Assembly: GCA_937880805.1 (NCBI GenBank)
Contig: CALGRR010000048.1
Span: 1-11,570 of the forward strand
Direction of reading: 5' to 3'
From: an uncultured Clostridia bacterium
GTDB taxonomy: Bacteria; Bacillota; Clostridia; Oscillospirales; Acutalibacteraceae
Length of the DNA: 11,570 nucleotides
The notes under the pieces were generated by a model, which was not told the origin of the DNA, ran no database searches, and saw only the letters and a list, made by a program, of their open reading frames with translations. Each line of letters begins with the position of its first letter. Position 1 is the first letter of the stretch. This document shows positions 1-5,903 of the stretch, piece after piece. Both the position numbers and the translations under genes were made by a program.

Positions 1-70
1 TTGTCAGCAGCCCGTTTCACGGTCTGCGTGTAGTTCCTTGTAAACTGACCTAAATTACGATGCAGATTAT

Positions 71-466
71 TTGTCGGGTATTTCTGCAAAACTGGATACT
101 TATTCTTTGAAGTATAGAGAACTATACACAAAATGCTATGATGAAATTGAGAGTTATTCATCAACATCAGTTCAGTCATCAATGCTGAAAGGCATTGCAA
201 AAGCAAGTACATCTGTTGGCAAGCTTGTCGAAAAAATCCCGGTTATTAGCAAGGGACAAGCCGATGAAGCTTTGATTGCGGCAGGTGACAAATTAGACGA
301 AATAAATGCCGGTAAAGTAAGAAAGCAAATGAGTTCTTTAATTGAACATCAAAGTAACGCTATACGACCGTTTATCGAGAATATAGATACAGTAAATGAA
401 CTATACAACAAACCGGTTCGGTTACTAGTAGATAAAGAGAATTTATATATTGCTACAATCGCTTGA
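71..466 (+). CDS. Hypothetical protein, probably 5'-truncated
   Basis: The frame is open from position 44, just after a TAA at 41-43, and codes for a hydrophilic, mostly helical-looking protein. I do not recognise a functional domain and see no signal peptide or membrane segment. The only early start is TTG at 71, which has no ribosome binding site, and the later in-frame ATG at 182 has none either. The coding signal already looks genuine at the first codons after the stop, which suggests that the 5' part was lost through a rearrangement or frameshift near position 45-55. It ends 26 bases before the GIY-YIG gene, so the two may have been co-transcribed. Whether a protein is made is unclear. 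A shorter functional protein using TTG remains possible. Confidence 0.5.
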   Translation: MSGISAKLDTYSLKYRELYTKCYDEIESYSSTSVQSSMLKGIAKASTSVGKLVEKIPVISKGQADEALIAAGDKLDEINAGKVRKQMSSLIEHQSNAIRPFIENIDTVNELYNKPVRLLVDKENLYIATIA

Positions 467-491
467 ACATTCAGAAGAAAGAGGTGTGCAA

Positions 492-1322
492 ATGGATAAG
501 ATTCTGATAAACGACTTACTTAAGATACCGGATTGTGATATTGGTAAAACCAGACTCAAGCTGAATGTTTTCAATGGAAATACAGACCCTTTAGAGGAAT
601 ACAAAAGAGACCCTGATAAAATTAACATAGAGTGGTTTTTGTGGCACAATCAAAGAAGATATTTCCATACGGGACAGATTGCAATTTGTCTGCTTTACCT
701 CTATGATGATAAATGGTTGCTAACAACGATTAAGAGGATTACAAAAGAGATTGATGTCGTTGATGATGTCGGCTTTGAAGCTGAGGAAATTGAAGAATAT
801 CGTAAGTATTACGGCAGATTAGTATTGAAGTATCACAATACGAAGCGTGGTATGGGAAGAACCTATGAGTCTATGATGGAGGAGCTGGAAGTAATTGAAA
901 TTCTTTCAACTGCTTATGATGGTGACGAATTTCCGGGTTATGAGAACATAAGATTGAGTTTTTCACAACTGGAAACGATTATTCGGAATAAACGCAGCGG
1001 TTGGCTTGATGCTTTAAGAAATCAAAAAGCAGTTTATCTTATAACTGATACCAGCAACGGAAAAATGTATGTTGGCTCGGCAACTGCTCAGTATGGAATG
1101 TTGCTTCAAAGGTGGACTAACTATATAGACAATGGACACGGTGGGAATGTTGAACTTAAACATATTGTTGACACCAAAGGGTTTGATTATATAAAAGCAA
1201 ATTTTCAGTATTCAGTATTAGAAAACTATAACGCACGAATGGATGATAATTACATACTGAGTCGTGAAAAATGGTGGAAAGATACCCTTTGCACAAAACA
1301 ATTTGGATATAATAAAAACTAA
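492..1322 (+). CDS. GIY-YIG nuclease-domain protein
   Basis: This 276-residue protein has a C-terminal GIY-YIG nuclease module at about 178-276. The GIY half appears as VYL (181-183) and the YIG half as YVG (193-195). The conserved arginine is R207 (in QRW), the metal-binding glutamate is E259 (in SREKWWK), and the late asparagine N274 sits in GYN. All catalytic positions are therefore present and it could cut DNA. Residues 1-170 form a long N-terminal region that I do not recognise; it is rich in charged residues and may supply DNA binding or partner contact. The start at 492 is chosen because AGAGG at 480-484 lies seven bases upstream; an ATG at 450 has no such site and overlaps the preceding gene. 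Related nucleases include homing endonucleases, restriction enzymes and anti-phage proteins, and the sequence alone does not decide between them. Confidence 0.8.
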   Translation: MDKILINDLLKIPDCDIGKTRLKLNVFNGNTDPLEEYKRDPDKINIEWFLWHNQRRYFHTGQIAICLLYLYDDKWLLTTIKRITKEIDVVDDVGFEAEEIEEYRKYYGRLVLKYHNTKRGMGRTYESMMEELEVIEILSTAYDGDEFPGYENIRLSFSQLETIIRNKRSGWLDALRNQKAVYLITDTSNGKMYVGSATAQYGMLLQRWTNYIDNGHGGNVELKHIVDTKGFDYIKANFQYSVLENYNARMDDNYILSREKWWKDTLCTKQFGYNKN

Positions 1323-1353
1323 TCTTTCCGATTACATCATACATTTCTCAAAA

Positions 1354-1382
1354 TTGAATTTAGTTCAAGTTTGGTGTATAAT
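1354..1382 (+). promoter_or_regulatory. Sigma-A-type promoter of the SAM riboswitch transcript
   Basis: A TTGAAT -35 box (1354-1359) and a consensus TATAAT -10 box (1377-1382) are separated by 17 bases. Transcription should begin near 1389, about 16 bases before the first helix of the riboswitch, so the unit has its own promoter. Confidence 0.7.
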
Positions 1383-1404
1383 TTAGTAAATTTAATATTT
1401 TTTG

Positions 1405-1491
1405 TATCTATTAAGAGTGTGTGAGGGACAAGCCCTATGACCACACAGCAACCTACCAAACGGCAAGGTGCTAATGCTTGAACGATAGGTA
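1405..1491 (+). promoter_or_regulatory. SAM riboswitch aptamer (SAM-I clan, P4-less form)
   Basis: The segment carries the S-adenosylmethionine-binding core of the S-box clan in order: AAGAG (1413-1417), GAGGGACAAGCCC (1423-1435), ATGA (1437-1440), GCAACC (1448-1453) and GGTGCTAA (1467-1474). Helix P1 is formed by 1405-1412 (TATCTATT) and 1484-1491 (GATAGGTA), eight pairs with two G-U wobbles. P2 uses TGTG (1418-1421) and CACA (1444-1447), with a kink-turn-like GA-rich bulge, then GGG/CCC. P3 uses ACCT and AGGT. Only six bases separate the final core motif from the 3' strand of P1, so the P4 hairpin of ordinary SAM-I is missing, which resembles the SAM-I/IV variant. The gene behind it shows no sign of methionine metabolism, which is unusual for this clan. 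Confidence 0.85.
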
Positions 1492-1536
1492 ATGATGATT
1501 TTTGCAATCCTATCGTGACGATAGGATTGTTTTTTT
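1482..1536 (+). terminator. Riboswitch expression platform: antiterminator and intrinsic terminator
   Basis: A perfect 11-bp hairpin (1505-1515 with 1519-1529, loop TGA) is followed by seven T residues (1530-1536), a textbook intrinsic terminator. Its 5' arm CCTATCGT (1509-1516) can pair instead with ACGATAGG (1482-1489), which contains most of the 3' strand of riboswitch helix P1. The structures exclude each other. SAM binding would stabilise P1, free the terminator arm and stop transcription; without SAM the antiterminator forms and the downstream gene is read. This predicts an OFF switch. Confidence 0.85.
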
Positions 1537-1574
1537 AACGCTCTTTTTAGTAATAAATGAAAGGAGCATTTTTT

Positions 1575-1865
1575 ATGCGAACAATCAAAAAACTCATTAA
1601 CACGGAGAAGAAGGTATATATCCTTCTCAAAAACAAAGCGATACAGTATCGTTTTATGAGTGATGCTGAAAGAGAAGGCATTACTTATGGAGATAATGTT
1701 AAGCCGACTGAACGAAAGGTGGACGATATTATGGCTTTGCAACCAAATGGGACAATTTGCTTCTTGGGATGGGCAGGGCGAATGTGTTACCACTGCAACA
1801 AAGAGAATGTGCTTCGTATTGATTATGAAAGATACATCGATGGTGAAGAAAACTATATTATCTAA
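1575..1865 (+). CDS. Small conserved-looking protein of unknown function under SAM riboswitch control
   Basis: The gene codes for 96 residues with no domain I can name. It begins with a basic stretch (KKLINTEKKVYILLKNK), continues with FMSDAEREGITYGD (about 28-41) and a central KPTERKVDDIMAL, and ends in an IDYERYIDGEENYII tail. There is a C-H-C cluster (CYHC near 73-76), but too few cysteines for an obvious zinc site. It has no signal peptide or membrane segment and is probably cytoplasmic. The start at 1575 is chosen because AAAGGAG lies just upstream at 1559-1565; the ATG at 1557 would contain that site. It is the only gene of a unit made of promoter, SAM riboswitch, gene and terminator, so it should be expressed when S-adenosylmethionine is low. 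It shows no similarity I can see to methionine synthesis, transport or methyltransferase proteins. Confidence 0.75.
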   Translation: MRTIKKLINTEKKVYILLKNKAIQYRFMSDAEREGITYGDNVKPTERKVDDIMALQPNGTICFLGWAGRMCYHCNKENVLRIDYERYIDGEENYII

Positions 1866-1869
1866 TGCA

Positions 1870-1913
1870 AAGACCGTCAGATCTCATTCGAGACTTGACG
1901 GTCTTATATTTTT
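1870..1913. terminator. Terminator between convergent genes
   Basis: AAGACCGTCA (1870-1879) and TGACGGTCTT (1896-1905) form a 10-bp stem with extra pairing inside, followed on the plus strand by a T-rich run. It overlaps the stop codon of the minus-strand ImmA gene and is placed to end the riboswitch-controlled transcript. On the minus strand the trailing tract is less T-rich, so it may be weaker in that direction. Confidence 0.75.
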
Positions 1914-2437
1914 TTGCTGTATTTAAGAAAATCGTTTTGGTGTTCCTGTTTGCGAAGTTGATAGCCTTGTGCAATCAGCGTATCTACTTTCAGAGCAATT
2001 AGGTTTATGTCGGAACACATTGCCCGTGCAATCTGCTGAATGTCATAGCCGTTTTCAATGTATTCCAAAATGGTGTCGTCCGGGAGCGAAGCCTGAGAAG
2101 CGAAGATATTTGCTTCATACTCCATACGGTTCTCTCTCATATCAAAGATGTTGAACTCTTTGAAGCCACCGACAGCAACAGCTTCTTGCCTGTGGAGAAC
2201 ATCGTGTCCGATTTCGTGCCATAGAACTATCTGCTCCACGACCGGGTGCATACCGTTTTTAAGAAAAACAAAGCGGTTCTTCAGAATAACCTTGTATGCT
2301 CCACGCTGCTTGTCAAAATTCCGGTAGATTATATTGATACCAAGCTCCTTTGCGACCTTGTATGGGTCACGAGTGCCACAGCGGTCGATGAGCTTGTTTA
2401 CGATTTTCACAATCTCAGCCGTAGTGTAATACCCCAA
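1904..2437 (-). CDS. ImmA/IrrE-family metalloprotease
   Basis: This 177-residue cytoplasmic protein matches the ImmA/IrrE family (COG2856 type). The zinc-binding HExxH motif is HEIGH at 74-78, and the third ligand is probably E106 in the family pattern ExxANxFA. The family's known role, shown for ICEBs1 ImmA, is to cut a partner XRE repressor when the host shows DNA damage, which switches on the element. The partner here is very likely the XRE gene about 100 bases upstream on the same strand. The start is a TTG at 2437, supported by GGGAGGTGAG ending eight bases before it. The gap between the two genes contains several TATAAT-like blocks on this strand and a partial dyad (GTCC and GGAC around ATATAT, 2504-2519), so ImmA may also have its own weak promoter. 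Confidence 0.88.
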   Translation of the reverse strand: MGYYTTAEIVKIVNKLIDRCGTRDPYKVAKELGINIIYRNFDKQRGAYKVILKNRFVFLKNGMHPVVEQIVLWHEIGHDVLHRQEAVAVGGFKEFNIFDMRENRMEYEANIFASQASLPDDTILEYIENGYDIQQIARAMCSDINLIALKVDTLIAQGYQLRKQEHQNDFLKYSKKI

Positions 2438-2537
2438 TCCGGCTCACCTCCCATATTATAGTATATCGGATATTTACCCTATAATAAATTATAAACTATT
2501 ATGTGTCCCATATATTGGACTTAGTTCACTTCGAGGA

Positions 2538-2948
2538 TTACTCGTCTTTGCGGTATTTCTTCGGGGTGTATTTTTTATTGTTCTTCTTTGCAATAAGATA
2601 TGCTTCCTGAATAGCGTCAACCATTTCACGCATATCCTCGTCAGCCATTTCGCCGCCGGCAAACAGACCGGTAACTTCTGCAAGCAACTCCTGAGCCTGT
2701 CTTGCCCCTCTGCGTCCGTATTTATCCTCTACATCGGCGATGAAAGCGTCATCCTCAGACAGCAGATAATTCACATTTACATTTAAGGATTCTGCCAGCT
2801 TCTTATATCTTTCCATTCCTCTCGGACGGGATTTATCATTTTCATAAGAACCAATTATGCGTCGGGTTACGCCGATTTTAGCTGCCAACTCATCTTGACT
2901 CATACCAAGCTTTGTTCTCTCAGCCTTGACTTTTTCACCGAATGTCAT
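2538..2948 (-). CDS. XRE-family (Cro/CI-type) repressor
   Basis: The 136-residue protein has a standard XRE helix-turn-helix at about 5-60: FGEKVKAERTKLGMSQDELA, then a recognition helix in GVTRRIIGSYENDKSRP. The second half is an acidic, then lysine-rich helical tail, probably for oligomer formation or as the target of the neighbouring protease. The start at 2948 (MTFGEKVK) is chosen because it lies at the usual distance before the helix-turn-helix and has AAGGAG upstream; the open frame extends further back into the control region but that part reads as non-coding. It is divergent from the polymerase operon and flanks three AGTTGAA(C/G)T dyads, its most likely operators, so it probably controls both directions. 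Confidence 0.88.
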   Translation of the reverse strand: MTFGEKVKAERTKLGMSQDELAAKIGVTRRIIGSYENDKSRPRGMERYKKLAESLNVNVNYLLSEDDAFIADVEDKYGRRGARQAQELLAEVTGLFAGGEMADEDMREMVDAIQEAYLIAKKNNKKYTPKKYRKDE

Positions 2949-2978
2949 TGTGATTTCACTCCTTAAAAGAATATTTAC

Positions 2979-3048
2979 AGTTGAACTACCCATTTGCTCT
3001 TGACAAGTACAGTTGAAGTGTATATAATATGAATTGGGAAGTTGAACT
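2979..3048. promoter_or_regulatory. Three-copy operator, probably bound by the XRE repressor
   Basis: The 9-bp dyad AGTT-G-AACT occurs at 2979-2987 and 3040-3048, and a one-mismatch copy (AGTTGAAGT) lies at 3011-3019. The spacing is 32 and 29 bases, close to three helical turns, so all three would face the same side of the DNA. The middle copy sits between the -35 and -10 boxes of the plus-strand promoter, and the outer ones flank it. A further dyad, TACAC-ATA-GTGTA, follows at 3048-3060. This is the arrangement expected for cooperative repression. I see no LexA-type box here. Confidence 0.65.
3000..3028 (+). promoter_or_regulatory. Consensus promoter of the polymerase operon
   Basis: TTGACA (3000-3005) and TATAAT (3023-3028) are both perfect consensus boxes at the optimal 17-base spacing. 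So strong a promoter before a mutagenic polymerase makes sense only if it is tightly repressed, in line with the overlapping dyads. Transcription should start near 3035. Confidence 0.85.
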
Positions 3049-3096
3049 ACACATAGTGTACACCAAACTACCCAAAATGTCAAGGGGGTTCAAAAA

Positions 3097-4332
3097 ATGT
3101 TACGAAGCATACTTCATTGTGATATGAACAACTTCTATGCCAGCGTCGAATGTATGCTCGACCCCGCATTAAAGAAATATCCGATTGCTGTCTGCGGCTC
3201 TGTTGAGGAACGACACGGTATCGTGCTTGCTAAGAACTACAAAGCAAAGGCTTTTGATGTGAAAACCGGGGACGCAGTATGGCAGGCTAAACAGAAGTGC
3301 AAGGACTTGGTTGTAGTACCGCCCCATTATGAGGAGTATATCAAATACTCAAAGCTTGCGAGAAGCGTTTATGAGCGATATACCGACCAAGTTGAACCGT
3401 ATGGTATGGACGAGTGTTGGCTGGATATTAGCGGGACAGAAAGCCTTTTCGGTTCGCCGGAAAAGGTGGCAAATGAAATTCGTGAAACGATGAAGTTTGA
3501 ACTCGGCTTGACGATTTCTGTGGGTGTTTCCTTTAATAAGATATTTGCGAAGCTCGGCTCGGATATGAAGAAACCGGATGCAGTAACCGTAATACCAAAG
3601 GACACATTCAAAGAAAAGATTTGGGGACTTCCTGCCGCTGACCTGCTCGGTGTAGGACGGGCAACCCAGCGAGTGCTTGACAGCTATTGTATTCGTACCA
3701 TCGGGGATTTAGCGAATACCGACCCTGAGTTCTTACGCAGAAGATTAGGAAAGAACGGAGTAGTTTTATGGAACTATGCCAACGGCAACGACCTTTCCCT
3801 TGTTGCCAAGAAAGACTTCGTTTCCCCTATAAAAAGTGTAGGACACGGTATAACAACAGTAGCAGATTTAGAGAAACCGGAGCAGGTGTGGCCCGTGTTT
3901 CTCGAATTAACCCAAGACATCGGACACAAGCTCCGTGTTCACGGACTAAGTGCAGAAGGTGTCGCAATACATATTAGAGACAACACACTCAATACAAGGC
4001 AATGGCAGACGAAGATTGCACTTCCTACACAGTCTCCGATGATTATTGCAAAGACCGCTTTTCAGTTGTTTGAAAAAAGATATGGGTGGAATAACCCTAT
4101 CCGTTCTGTGACGGTACAAGCCATAAATCTTGTTCCACAAGACACGCCCCGTCAAATAGATATGTTTATGGACGCCGCAAAACAGGACAAATTGGAGCGA
4201 ATGGAAAAGTGTGTTGAAGAAATCAGACGGCGTTTCGGAAAGGACAGCATAAGGAATGGGGTTCTGTGTCAGAACCTGCGGCTACCACCGGAAAAAGCCG
4301 AAATCACTATGCCGACAGGTATGGTCGGTTAA
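3097..4332 (+). CDS. Y-family (UmuC/DinB-type) DNA polymerase
   Basis: The 411-residue enzyme is a translesion DNA polymerase that copies damaged templates with low fidelity. The palm motif DMNNFYASVE (9-18) holds the first catalytic aspartate D9 and a tyrosine steric gate at Y14. The second motif, YGMDECWLD (102-110), supplies D105 and E106. A helix-hairpin-helix region follows (GLPAADLLGVGRATQRVLDS), then the little-finger domain. QIDMF at 353-357 fits the pentapeptide that docks on the beta sliding clamp. The length is normal and all catalytic residues are present, so it should be active. AAGGGGG lies upstream of the ATG. It is the first gene of the operon repressed from the XRE control region. 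Plasmid- and element-borne relatives (UvrX, MucB, ImpB type) raise survival and mutation after DNA damage. Confidence 0.93.
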   Translation: MLRSILHCDMNNFYASVECMLDPALKKYPIAVCGSVEERHGIVLAKNYKAKAFDVKTGDAVWQAKQKCKDLVVVPPHYEEYIKYSKLARSVYERYTDQVEPYGMDECWLDISGTESLFGSPEKVANEIRETMKFELGLTISVGVSFNKIFAKLGSDMKKPDAVTVIPKDTFKEKIWGLPAADLLGVGRATQRVLDSYCIRTIGDLANTDPEFLRRRLGKNGVVLWNYANGNDLSLVAKKDFVSPIKSVGHGITTVADLEKPEQVWPVFLELTQDIGHKLRVHGLSAEGVAIHIRDNTLNTRQWQTKIALPTQSPMIIAKTAFQLFEKRYGWNNPIRSVTVQAINLVPQDTPRQIDMFMDAAKQDKLERMEKCVEEIRRRFGKDSIRNGVLCQNLRLPPEKAEITMPTGMVG

Positions 4333-4344
4333 GGAGGGCTTATT

Positions 4345-4644
4345 GTGATTGACGAAAAAGAGGTTACGGCTTATGTTGCGATACCCGACTGCTTTTTGCA
4401 GGGGTGCAGCGAAGATATTGTTATCTTCCGTGCGGACGGCGGAAACCATTTTACCGACTATGGTATATATGAGGGAATGTTCCTTTTCTTTGACCGGAAA
4501 AAACGCTTTAAGAAAGGAAGGCTTTCCTGTTACATCAATACTGCCGGAGATGACCGACCCAAGTACAGGGTGTCGGATAAGAACATCGACGGATACAAGC
4601 ACTTGGGAAGATTAGTTTTGACTTTGAGAAATTACGAGGTATAG
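4345..4644 (+). CDS. UmuD/LexA-fold-like protein lacking the catalytic serine
   Basis: The 99-residue protein resembles the C-terminal peptidase fold (S24) of UmuD and LexA. DYGIYEGMFLFFDRKKRFKKG (38-58) matches the UmuD pattern of glycine-isoleucine, acidic-glycine, a hydrophobic strand ending in D, and a glycine turn. KYRVSDKN then fits the strand that normally carries the catalytic lysine, and HLGRLVLTL fits the closing strand. In this alignment the catalytic serine of GDSM is replaced by H35 (in GGNHF), and the lysine position is not clearly kept, so self-cleavage is unlikely. It starts with GTG at 4345 behind GGAGGG, 12 bases after the polymerase stop. That recalls the umuDC pairing and suggests a polymerase accessory role. 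The fold assignment rests on pattern reading; an unrelated beta-rich protein is possible. Confidence 0.7.
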   Translation: MIDEKEVTAYVAIPDCFLQGCSEDIVIFRADGGNHFTDYGIYEGMFLFFDRKKRFKKGRLSCYINTAGDDRPKYRVSDKNIDGYKHLGRLVLTLRNYEV

Positions 4645-4646
4645 AA

Positions 4647-4898
4647 ATGGAATCCGATAGAAGAAAAGTTTATGTTGAAGTAAATGTAACACACAGACCT
4701 GATGGAACGGCTCGTCCGAATTTCATCAAGTTTGAGAATGATGAAAAATATGAGATAGACCGTGTAATTCAGAAATGCCGTGCGGCTTCCACCAAAGTCG
4801 GAGGAACCGGTATCCGCTACACGGTACAGATTTGCGGCAAGCCCACATTTCTGTTCGACGAAGAAAACGGAAAGTGGTTTGTAGAAGCAAAATCCTAA
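4647..4898 (+). CDS. Small conserved protein of unknown function, polymerase operon
   Basis: The 83-residue protein has the look of a small all-beta domain: KVYVEVNVTHRPDGTARPNFIKFENDEKYEIDRV, then RAASTKVGGTGIRYTVQICGK and a C-terminal WFVEAK strand. Similar short proteins occur beside Y-family polymerase genes in Firmicutes, from memory of such operons, but I know of no defined function. It has no membrane segment and no obvious catalytic residues. It starts two bases after the stop of the preceding gene, behind GAGG, so translation is probably coupled. The constant linkage suggests a polymerase partner or regulator, an inference from context only. Confidence 0.75.
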   Translation: MESDRRKVYVEVNVTHRPDGTARPNFIKFENDEKYEIDRVIQKCRAASTKVGGTGIRYTVQICGKPTFLFDEENGKWFVEAKS

Positions 4899-4917
4899 TG
4901 GTAGGAGGTTTTGTAAC

Positions 4918-5649
4918 TTGAAACATTTATCGAGATTTGACATCGAAGCGATAGCCGACAAGTATGTTCAGGCATATATGGCACTTCCCGATGTCCGTAA
5001 CACACAAATATACAGAATTGACCCGGAGCTTCTCTTGGAGAAGGTTCTCGGATTGAATGTCGAATACCAGCACCTATCCTATGACGGTAGTATTCTCGGA
5101 ATGACCTCATTTACGGAAATGGGTGTTCAGGTATTTGAAGATGATGATAACGAAGCCTTTTTCTTTTTGGATGGAAAAACCGTTCTCGTGGAAAAGGACT
5201 TGAACTTTGACAGCAAGCTGAAAGGCAGAAAGAATTTCACCTTAATGCACGAGGGCAGCCATCAGATATTTAAGATGTTGTTCCCGAATGATTACGGTGT
5301 AACACAGAAATCTGCCGGAGTACATTATTACAAGGCAAATTCCGAGAGGAATAAGCCAATATCCGATTGGGAGGAATGGCAGGCAAATACGCTTGGAGCA
5401 GCTATCCTTCTTCCCGAAAACCTTATAAAGCAGGGAATGTATCTGTTCAGTCTCGGCGAAAAGATTGAATGCCTGAACAAGATATACTATCCGAGTGTAT
5501 ATAAAAGGTTTGACGCACTTGCGGATTTTTTAGGGTGTTCCAAAAAGGCTCTTGCCATACGAATGAAACAGCTCGGACTTTTGAAAAAGGAGTATCTTGA
5601 TAATCCTTTTGATTTGGTTACGGTTTATCCGGAGGTGAGCGAGCTATGA
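4918..5649 (+). CDS. ImmA/IrrE-family metallopeptidase-like protein (second copy)
   Basis: The 243-residue protein contains the HExxH zinc motif as HEGSH at 111-115, and a matching third ligand E153 in WEEWQANTLGAAILLP (151-166), the family's conserved block. The N-terminal part (1-100) has the usual short helical lead and a beta region. The C-terminal part (about 190-235) includes FLGCSKKALAIRMKQLGLL, a helix-turn-helix-like segment seen in longer family members. All metal ligands are present. The start is TTG at 4918, nine bases after AGGAGG. Unlike the first ImmA, it has no XRE gene beside it and lies inside the operon that the XRE repressor controls. It could cut another repressor, act in feedback, or serve a defence or stress role. 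Confidence 0.85.
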   Translation: MKHLSRFDIEAIADKYVQAYMALPDVRNTQIYRIDPELLLEKVLGLNVEYQHLSYDGSILGMTSFTEMGVQVFEDDDNEAFFFLDGKTVLVEKDLNFDSKLKGRKNFTLMHEGSHQIFKMLFPNDYGVTQKSAGVHYYKANSERNKPISDWEEWQANTLGAAILLPENLIKQGMYLFSLGEKIECLNKIYYPSVYKRFDALADFLGCSKKALAIRMKQLGLLKKEYLDNPFDLVTVYPEVSEL

Positions 5650-5843
5650 AATCGTTGGAACAAAAGATAATCGTAAGGTGCAAAAACTGTGGCTGGCGTA
5701 TTTTTGACAAGGTAACAATGACAACAGGCGTGATTGAACTGAAATGTCCGAACTGCCACAGAGTAGTAGAGGTTGACCTATCCCTACGCAAGGGAACGGT
5801 CAAGTACAGATTAACAAGAAGTAATAACAGAGCGAACAATTAA
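5646..5843 (+). CDS. Com-like zinc-ribbon protein
   Basis: This 65-residue protein has two CxxC pairs, C12-C15 (RCKNCG) and C34-C37 (KCPNCH), separated by 18 residues in a beta-hairpin context, followed by a basic tail. The arrangement RCxxCxxxL/I..., then IELKCPxC, matches the Com family of phage Mu, whose founding member activates translation of the mom mRNA by binding it. Its ATG overlaps the stop of the preceding ImmA-like gene (ATGA), so the two are translationally coupled. It is the last gene before the structured leader at 5848-6084. That makes RNA binding at that leader an attractive but untested idea. Zinc-ribbon proteins of this size have many roles, so the function is uncertain. 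Confidence 0.75.
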   Translation: MKSLEQKIIVRCKNCGWRIFDKVTMTTGVIELKCPNCHRVVEVDLSLRKGTVKYRLTRSNNRANN

Positions 5844-5847
5844 ATAT

Positions 5848-5903
5848 CGGGCAGATGTACCGAGCCACGAGTCCTTGAGCGAAAGCTCCTGAGTCATCAA
5901 ATT
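5848..5903 (+). ncRNA. Structured leader segment ahead of a terminator (unclassified)
   Basis: GGCA (5850-5853) and GATG (5854-5857) can pair with TGCC (5903-5906) and CATC (5895-5898), enclosing a GAGC-GAAA-GCTC tetraloop hairpin (5877-5888). The last pairing uses bases that also belong to the 5' arm of the following terminator, so the two compete. I cannot match it to a known RNA class. It may simply be the unstructured end of the operon transcript. Confidence 0.35.

Noticed and set aside
3..53. Open frame ending at TAA 51-53 (tail reading SPFHGLRVVPCKLT)
   Set aside because: It could be the C-terminus of an upstream gene, but 16 codons at the window edge cannot be judged.
1365..1385. Sequence on the minus strand resembling the ATTTACACCA repeat found after int
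   Set aside because: It would suit a left-end integrase arm site in inverted orientation, but it coincides with the -10 box of the riboswitch promoter and is only a loose match.
2504..2519. Imperfect palindrome between the XRE and ImmA genes, considered as an operator
   Set aside because: It differs from the AGTTGAACT dyads and occurs once in AT-rich DNA, so it is not listed as a site of its own.
4282..5110. Minus-strand open frames opposite the polymerase operon
   Set aside because: They are shadows of well-supported plus-strand genes, without start signals or recognisable domains.
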